A DNA stretch of 64,000 nucleotides from Roseburia_C sp051879315 (GTDB taxonomy: Bacteria > Bacillota > Clostridia > Lachnospirales > Lachnospiraceae). Position 1 is the first letter of the stretch. Every line of letters starts with the position of its first letter. The notes under the pieces were generated by a model, which did no database searches, was not told the DNA's origin, and was given only the letters and a program-made list of their open reading frames with translations. The stretch covers positions 55,660 to 119,659 of the forward strand of contig JBJELW010000017.1 in the NCBI GenBank assembly GCA_051879315.1, given 5' to 3'. Below, in pieces: positions 59,336 through 64,000 of this stretch. The translations under genes were made by a program, and so were the position numbers.

Positions 59336-61379
59336 CATATCGGTCATATTGCCGTGTCAGCTCTGCTTCCAGCATTTCATCTGCATTGGCTGGATCATCC
59401 AGACAACTTGCCATGTAATCCTTTGCCTCTTCCGATGCAATCATCAGCACGTCCGCATCCTGATAGATATCTGCAATGGCAAATTCCATCATACCGCTCT
59501 GCCGTATGCCGAAGAAATCCCCCGGTCCCCGGAGTTTTAAATCTTTACCTGCGATCTCAAATCCATCGTTTGAGTGATTTAAAATATCCAGACGTTCTTT
59601 TGCACGATCGGAATCGGATGTATTGATCATGATGCAGTAGGACTGGGCATCCCCCCGCCCTACGCGCCCCCGCAACTGATGAAGCTGGGCCAGACCAAAC
59701 CGATCTGCATTTTCAATCATCATAACTGTAGCGTTTGGCACATTGATTCCCACCTCTATTACGGTAGTGGATACCAAAATCTGTATGTCATTTGCGGCAA
59801 ATCGTTCCATGATTTCATTTTTTTCGACGGTCTTCATTTTGCCATGAAGATATGCAATGGAAAGATCCGGAAAGTAGTGCTGAAGTTTCTGGGTATAATT
59901 GACTACATCCTCCAGATCCATCTCCTCATCCTCAGACTCTTCCACCAGGGGGCAGATGAGATAGGCCTGATGCCCGCTCTCGATCTCTTTTTTTATAAAA
60001 TTCCATGAGGTAGTCCTTTTTTCTGCTCCCACCACACAGCTTTTAATTGGCAAACGTTTGGCCGGAAGTTCGTCCAGGACAGAGATATCCAGGTCACCAT
60101 ACAGAATAATGGCAAGGGTGCGTGGAATGGGTGTGGCACTCATCACCAGCACATGGGGCTGTTCCATTCCTTTTTCCGAAAAAGTCTCCCGTTGCCGCAC
60201 GCCAAACCGGTGCTGTTCATCTGTCACAACCAACGCAAGATTCTGATAGGTTACCTTCTCCTGAATCAAGGCATGGGTTCCGATGATAATGGCATCAGGT
60301 TCGGAAAGAATCCTCTGGCAGGCTTCACGTTTTTGTTTGGGAGTCATGGAACCGGTAAGCAGAATCAGCGGATGAGACAAACCAAACTGTTCATTCCATC
60401 CACGAAAAGTCTCATAATGCTGTCTGGCCAATACTTCCGTGGGTGCCATGATGGCAGACTGTCTTCCACTGTCTGCCATGCGTACCATAATTAAATAGGC
60501 CAGGATTGTTTTTCCCGAGCCCACATCTCCCTGCAGCAGACGCTGCATCGTATCCGGCCCCTCCAGATCCCGTTCCATCTCCTGTAACACACGCTGCTGT
60601 GCTCCGGTTAAAGGAAAAGGAAGTTTCTCTAATAACTCTTTTCCATAGGAATCCCGTGACAACGGAAAATGATTGGGAATTCGGCTGTTATGCTCCTTAA
60701 AATGCTGCATTTTTAACATAAATAAAAACAATTCATCAAAAACCAGTCTCCTTCTGGCCACTGTAAGCTGTTCCATAGTCTCAGGAAAATGAACTGCACG
60801 AAGGGCATCGTTCCGTGAAAGCAGATGATGCCGCAATCGAATGGACAGAGGCAGGAAATCCTGCTCCTCCCCTAAAGATTCCATAGCCTCTTTTAAGTAT
60901 TTGGTATATTGTTTATTTGTAATTCCTTTTGTAAGATTATACACCGGCTGCAAACCCTCTGACATCTGCATATACTGTTCCGTTTTGAGGATTTCCGGTT
61001 GCTCCATCTGGTAGGAACCATTTTTATAAACAGTTTTTCCGTAGAGAATGCATTCCCGCCTCTGCATCAGCTGATTTTTAAGATAAGGCATATGATACCA
61101 GACTGCTTCCACCATACCGGAATCATCTGCTGCCCGGGCAATGACAATCTGCATGTTTTTCGTCTTTTTTACCACCGGAGTTCCCACGATCTGGACTTGA
61201 AAAACATATTCCCGTTCGCTTTGGATCTGATTTATTTTTGTGATTTCAGGAATCTTTTTATAATCACGCGGAAAAGCTAGGAGCATATCCTCAATGGTAT
61301 ATACTCCTAGCTTCTGTAACAATTTTTCTGTTTTCGGTCCCACACCATGTATCGTAGAAATGGAATCTGACATAATCAT
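59316..61379 (-). CDS. recG: ATP-dependent DNA helicase RecG
   Basis: A 687-aa replication-fork and Holliday junction helicase. The N-terminal wedge domain has STIHGVGPKTEKLLQKLGVY and an OB fold; helicase motifs are LLQGDVGSGKTILAYL (Walker A, about residue 285), VVTDEQHRFGVRQRE (DEQH box) and QLHQLRGRVGRGDAQSY (motif VI). Length is canonical. AGGTGA lies 6 nt before ATG 61379; an ATG two codons later is an alternative. It follows fakA by 19 bp, as in the conserved asp23-fakA-recG order. Confidence 0.96.
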   Translation of the reverse strand: MIMSDSISTIHGVGPKTEKLLQKLGVYTIEDMLLAFPRDYKKIPEITKINQIQSEREYVFQVQIVGTPVVKKTKNMQIVIARAADDSGMVEAVWYHMPYLKNQLMQRRECILYGKTVYKNGSYQMEQPEILKTEQYMQMSEGLQPVYNLTKGITNKQYTKYLKEAMESLGEEQDFLPLSIRLRHHLLSRNDALRAVHFPETMEQLTVARRRLVFDELFLFMLKMQHFKEHNSRIPNHFPLSRDSYGKELLEKLPFPLTGAQQRVLQEMERDLEGPDTMQRLLQGDVGSGKTILAYLIMVRMADSGRQSAIMAPTEVLARQHYETFRGWNEQFGLSHPLILLTGSMTPKQKREACQRILSEPDAIIIGTHALIQEKVTYQNLALVVTDEQHRFGVRQRETFSEKGMEQPHVLVMSATPIPRTLAIILYGDLDISVLDELPAKRLPIKSCVVGAEKRTTSWNFIKKEIESGHQAYLICPLVEESEDEEMDLEDVVNYTQKLQHYFPDLSIAYLHGKMKTVEKNEIMERFAANDIQILVSTTVIEVGINVPNATVMMIENADRFGLAQLHQLRGRVGRGDAQSYCIMINTSDSDRAKERLDILNHSNDGFEIAGKDLKLRGPGDFFGIRQSGMMEFAIADIYQDADVLMIASEEAKDYMASCLDDPANADEMLEAELTRQYDRYEKRINL

Positions 61380-61398
61380 ATTATTTCACCTGATATCG

Positions 61399-63108
61399 TT
61401 ACTCCACTGAAATTACATAATAGTAGATGGGCTGACCGCCAAACTGGACTTCGACCTCCACATCCGGATAAGCATTCTGAATGTCCTCTCCCAGTGCAGT
61501 GGCATCTGCCTCATCTACATCTGCCCCATAATAAACAGAGATAACAGCAGCCTCATCATCCACCATGGCCTCCACCATGTTTTTCACCGTCTCGTCCATA
61601 TTCTGTCCCACAGAAAGGATTCCATCATCTCCGATTCCCATGAAATCCCCCTGTTTGATTTCTTTGTCATCAATCATTGTATCCCGGACCGCATAGGTTA
61701 CCTGACCGGTCTTGACACTTGCAAGTTCCGCTGTCATACGGGCTTCATTGTCTTCAGCGGATTTATCCGGAATATAATTAATCAACGCTGTAATGCCCTG
61801 CGGTATCGTTTTGGTGGGAATCACAATGATTTTTTTATCTTCTACCAGAGAGGCTGCCTGATTTGCAGCCAAAATAATATTTTTATTATTGGGTAAGATA
61901 AAAATATTTCTTGCATTCACCTGATCAATCGCATTGAGCATATCCTCGGTGCTGGGATTCATGGTCTGACCGCCTTCGATAATGTAATCCACACCCAATC
62001 CCCGGAACACTTCATTGATTCCTTCGCCGATGGACACGGAAATAAATCCCATTTCCTTTTCGGGTTCTGACGAAATTTCTTCCACAGCCTCAATCTCAAT
62101 AGCCGGCGCAGATACGTTTTCCTGCTCTGCGGCTTTCTGCTCTGCAGCCTTCTTTTCTGCGTCTTTAATGAGCTTCTCCTGATGTTCCTCACGCATATTA
62201 TCGATTTTAATCTTTGACAAAGCGCCATGTGTCAATGCCTTTTGGATGGCTAAGCCCGGGTCATTGGTATGTACATGGGTCTTTACGATCTCATCGTCTG
62301 CCACTACTACAATGGAATCACCAATAGACTCCAGATAGCTCTTGTACTCCCGCTCCTGATTCTCAGTCATAGGCTGGTTCAAAAGAATAATAAACTCTGT
62401 ACAATAACCAAATTTGATATCTGCCGTGTCCGTAGTTTCGGGAACCACCGTGGTACCTGCCGGGACAATCTCAATGGAATAATCGACTTCCTTTCCCAGC
62501 AGAGCATCATATGCCCCTTTAAGGACCTGCACCAGTCCCTGACCACCGGAGTCCACAACTCCTGCCTGTTTCAATACAGGCAGCATATCCGGTGTCTTGC
62601 TCAGTACATAATCCGCCTCCTTAATCACCTCATCCATAAAGAAGTTCAGATCCTCTGTCTCTTCACAAAGCTGAACAGCCTTATTGGCGATTCCTTTAGC
62701 CACTGTAAGAATCGTTCCCTCCTTGGGCTTCATTACTGCCTTATAAGCAGTCTCTACTCCCTTTTGGCATGCCTCGGCAAGAATCATCACGTCCAACTCA
62801 TCATAGGATGCAATTACTTTGGTAAATCCACGGAATAACTGAGATAATATTACACCGGAATTTCCTCTTGCCCCTCGCAGCGAACCGGATGAAATCGCTT
62901 TGGCCAGGGATGCCATGGTAGGATTTTCCAAAGCGCTGACTTCCTTTGCAGCAGACATAATGGTCATAGACATATTGGTTCCCGTATCACCGTCAGGTAC
63001 CGGAAAAACATTTAATTCATTGATCCATTCCTTTTTTGCCTCAAGATTCTTAGCCCCTGCCAGAAATAATTTAGCAAAGGTTGCTGCATCTATCTTATTA
63101 ATCTCCAC
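61399..63108 (-). CDS. fakA: DAK2/DhaL-domain protein, fatty acid kinase catalytic subunit FakA-like
   Basis: A 569-aa protein. The N-terminal DhaL/DAK2 domain (about 1-200) has FPVPDGDTGTNMSMTIMSAA with Asp residues for ATP-Mg binding and GSLRGARGNSGVILSQLFRG. A central domain, a Lys/Ala/Glu-rich linker (about 300-345) and a C-terminal EDD-type domain follow. FakA phosphorylates fatty acids bound to FakB; no fakB gene is in the window. It lies 15 bp after the Asp23-like gene. Confidence 0.92.
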   Translation of the reverse strand: MEINKIDAATFAKLFLAGAKNLEAKKEWINELNVFPVPDGDTGTNMSMTIMSAAKEVSALENPTMASLAKAISSGSLRGARGNSGVILSQLFRGFTKVIASYDELDVMILAEACQKGVETAYKAVMKPKEGTILTVAKGIANKAVQLCEETEDLNFFMDEVIKEADYVLSKTPDMLPVLKQAGVVDSGGQGLVQVLKGAYDALLGKEVDYSIEIVPAGTTVVPETTDTADIKFGYCTEFIILLNQPMTENQEREYKSYLESIGDSIVVVADDEIVKTHVHTNDPGLAIQKALTHGALSKIKIDNMREEHQEKLIKDAEKKAAEQKAAEQENVSAPAIEIEAVEEISSEPEKEMGFISVSIGEGINEVFRGLGVDYIIEGGQTMNPSTEDMLNAIDQVNARNIFILPNNKNIILAANQAASLVEDKKIIVIPTKTIPQGITALINYIPDKSAEDNEARMTAELASVKTGQVTYAVRDTMIDDKEIKQGDFMGIGDDGILSVGQNMDETVKNMVEAMVDDEAAVISVYYGADVDEADATALGEDIQNAYPDVEVEVQFGGQPIYYYVISVE

Positions 63109-63123
63109 TTTAAAGGTTCCTCC

Positions 63124-63483
63124 TTAATCAATCACTCTTACACCCTCAACATAAATGTTGATTTTGGCAATTTTCATACCGGTAAACTCTTCCACCTGAT
63201 ACTTTACAGTGCTGATCAGGTTATCCGATACTGTTTCAATGCTCACCCCGTATGAAACAATTACATGAAAATCAATGGTTATATTATTCTCTTCATCCAC
63301 AACCACATTTATACCATGGGTCAGATAATCTCTCTTTAAAAGTTTCACCAATCCATCCTTCATATTTACTGCGGCCATACCCACAATTCCAAAGCATTCC
63401 ACAGCTACGGAACCGGCATAAGTGGCGATTACCTCACTGTCGATCACGACCCTGCCTAACTCGTTCTCCATTTTACCTGTCAT
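63124..63483 (-). CDS. Asp23/Gls24 family protein (YloU-like)
   Basis: A 119-aa protein starting MTGKMENELGRVVIDSEVIA, with VECFGIVGMAAVNMKDGLVK and ENNITIDFHVIVSYGVSIET, the Asp23/Gls24 core. Family members are cell-envelope or alkaline-shock associated; YloU in Bacillus precedes yloV(fakA)-recG. ATG 63483 has GGAGG 7 nt upstream; the longer open frame to 63585 runs through the promoter region and is rejected. Confidence 0.92.
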   Translation of the reverse strand: MTGKMENELGRVVIDSEVIATYAGSVAVECFGIVGMAAVNMKDGLVKLLKRDYLTHGINVVVDEENNITIDFHVIVSYGVSIETVSDNLISTVKYQVEEFTGMKIAKINIYVEGVRVID

Positions 63484-63538
63484 TCTATAACCTCCGGATT
63501 CGTAATTTAATTCCAAATGAATCACATAATTTGGATTT

Positions 63539-63544
63539 ATTATA
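63539..63544 (-). promoter_or_regulatory. -10 box of the Asp23-fakA-recG unit
   Basis: A perfect TATAAT on the minus strand, about 55 nt before the Asp23-like start. No convincing -35 is seen at the expected distance, only T-rich sequence. Confidence 0.45.
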
Positions 63545-63626
63545 ACCTTTATTTGTAAAAAAGAAAACCTCTTTTTTCTACTCAATTTTACTCTTATATT
63601 TTATTTCATTTTTTTCAAAATTTTTC

Positions 63627-63655
63627 TTGCATTCTAAATTCTTTTCTGTTAAGAT
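63627..63655 (+). promoter_or_regulatory. Candidate sigma-A promoter of rpmB
   Basis: TTGCAT (63627-63632) and TAAGAT (63650-63655) are 17 nt apart, about 57 nt upstream of the rpmB start. Confidence 0.6.
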
Positions 63656-63712
63656 AGACATGTTGTGAGCGTATAAAGAATATTCGCTTAGTGAATTAAA
63701 GGAGGTGCTATC

Positions 63713-63898
63713 ATGGCAAAGTGTGCAGTTTGTGGAAAAGGTGCTCATTTCGGTAACAATGTGAGCCATTCTCATAGAAGATCTAATAGAATGTGGAAAT
63801 CTAATATCAAATCCGTGAAGTGTAAAGTAAACGGAACACCGAAGAGATTGTACGTTTGTACTTCCTGTTTAAGATCTGGCGCTGTTGAGCGTGCTTAA
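63713..63898 (+). CDS. rpmB: 50S ribosomal protein L28
   Basis: A 61-aa L28 of the zinc-binding type: CAVC at residues 4-7 and CTSC near residue 49, plus VSHSHRRSNRMWKSNIKSVK. AAAGGAGG lies upstream of the ATG. It is monocistronic, divergent from the Asp23-fakA-recG unit as in Bacillus, and is followed by a strong terminator. Confidence 0.98.
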   Translation: MAKCAVCGKGAHFGNNVSHSHRRSNRMWKSNIKSVKCKVNGTPKRLYVCTSCLRSGAVERA

Positions 63899-63911
63899 TT
63901 TATGAGTGTTG

Positions 63912-63944
63912 AGAGAACTGTCATCCGGCAGTTCTCTTTTTTTT
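63912..63944 (+). terminator. Intrinsic terminator of rpmB
   Basis: AGAGAACTG and CAGTTCTCT form a 9-bp stem with an 8-nt loop, followed by a run of eight T, 14 bp after the rpmB stop. Confidence 0.95.
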
Positions 63945-64000
63945 CATTTGGCGGATACGCCACACCGAGAAAACGTGAGTTTTCGAGGTTGGCTCTGAAC

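Noticed and set aside
63484..63585. N-terminal extension of the Asp23-like protein
   Set aside because: It covers the promoter region and lacks a ribosome site; MTGKMENELG at 63483 has GGAGG upstream.
63950..64000. Possible hairpin GAAAACGTGAGTTTTC at the right edge
   Set aside because: No gene context is visible because the window ends; nothing can be supported.

Overview
This window looks like a chromosomal segment of a spore-forming, anaerobic Gram-positive bacterium of the class Clostridia, most likely family Lachnospiraceae; the genus cannot be fixed from the sequence alone. The basis is the gene content and order: an mreBCD / PBP2 / minCDE / rodA block, the sporulation cluster yqfC-yqfD-phoH-...-ybeY, an alpha/beta-type small acid-soluble spore protein (SASP), a Re-citrate-synthase-like gene, NfnAB, formate-tetrahydrofolate ligase, and rpmB divergent from an Asp23-fakA-recG unit. 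Fifty-four of 57 genes lie on the minus strand; only a small membrane protein (27325), the SASP gene (59007) and rpmB (63713) are on plus. Coding density is high and no gene-free stretch exceeds 300 bases (longest 58745-59006 and 63484-63712, both divergent promoter regions). One 100-N assembly gap (57834-57933) falls inside a gene. No tRNA, rRNA, CRISPR array, prophage or transposase gene was seen.

Layout, read in the direction of transcription (right to left). 63483-59316: asp23-like, fakA, recG. 58744-54953: two COG0523 (CobW-type) GTPases and nicotinate phosphoribosyltransferase, ending in a strong terminator. The first GTPase has a long His-rich tandem-repeat linker; the second appears fused to a YcgQ/DUF1980-like domain. 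54773-51907: a three-gene ABC importer (periplasmic-binding-like lipoprotein, permease, ATPase). 51810-49538: nfnA-nfnB, the electron-bifurcating transhydrogenase. 49268-43856: Re-citrate synthase, GntR/FCD regulator, NADP-isocitrate dehydrogenase, ABC-F ATPase, with a 26-bp palindromic operator over the promoter. 43799-42500: rex and a coiled-coil protein. 42463-39356: NAD(P)HX repair enzyme, alanine racemase, MazF. 39259-36044: CBS protein, YebC, glycogen synthase. 35884-27783: TepA, UppP, FtsK/SpoIIIE, Fhs, FolD, a TPR membrane protein. 27212-17935: RlmH, pyrimidine nucleoside phosphorylase, YqfC, YqfD, PhoH, a degenerate HD protein, YbeY, a DUF3048 lipoprotein, a SpoVB/MurJ-type flippase and a BofC-like protein. 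17805-1: two flavoproteins, MutS, MutL, MiaA, a PLP enzyme, RadC, then the rod-shape and Min genes.

The functional themes are cell shape and division, sporulation, DNA and tRNA maintenance, one-carbon and NADPH metabolism, and metal handling. Re-citrate synthase, NADP-isocitrate dehydrogenase and NfnAB together form a plausible 2-oxoglutarate/NADPH module placed next to the redox sensor Rex.

The most unusual material is non-coding or lineage-specific: a 101-bp MITE-like hairpin with an 8-bp target duplication (49360-49460) and two derivatives; a second repeat of nested hairpins found twice, each ending 17-20 nt upstream of a start codon (tepA, icd); a terminator-like hairpin whose loop holds the start codon of the BofC-like gene; the His-rich/DUF1980 GTPase operon; and a PgpH-like protein whose HD metal-binding residues are replaced.
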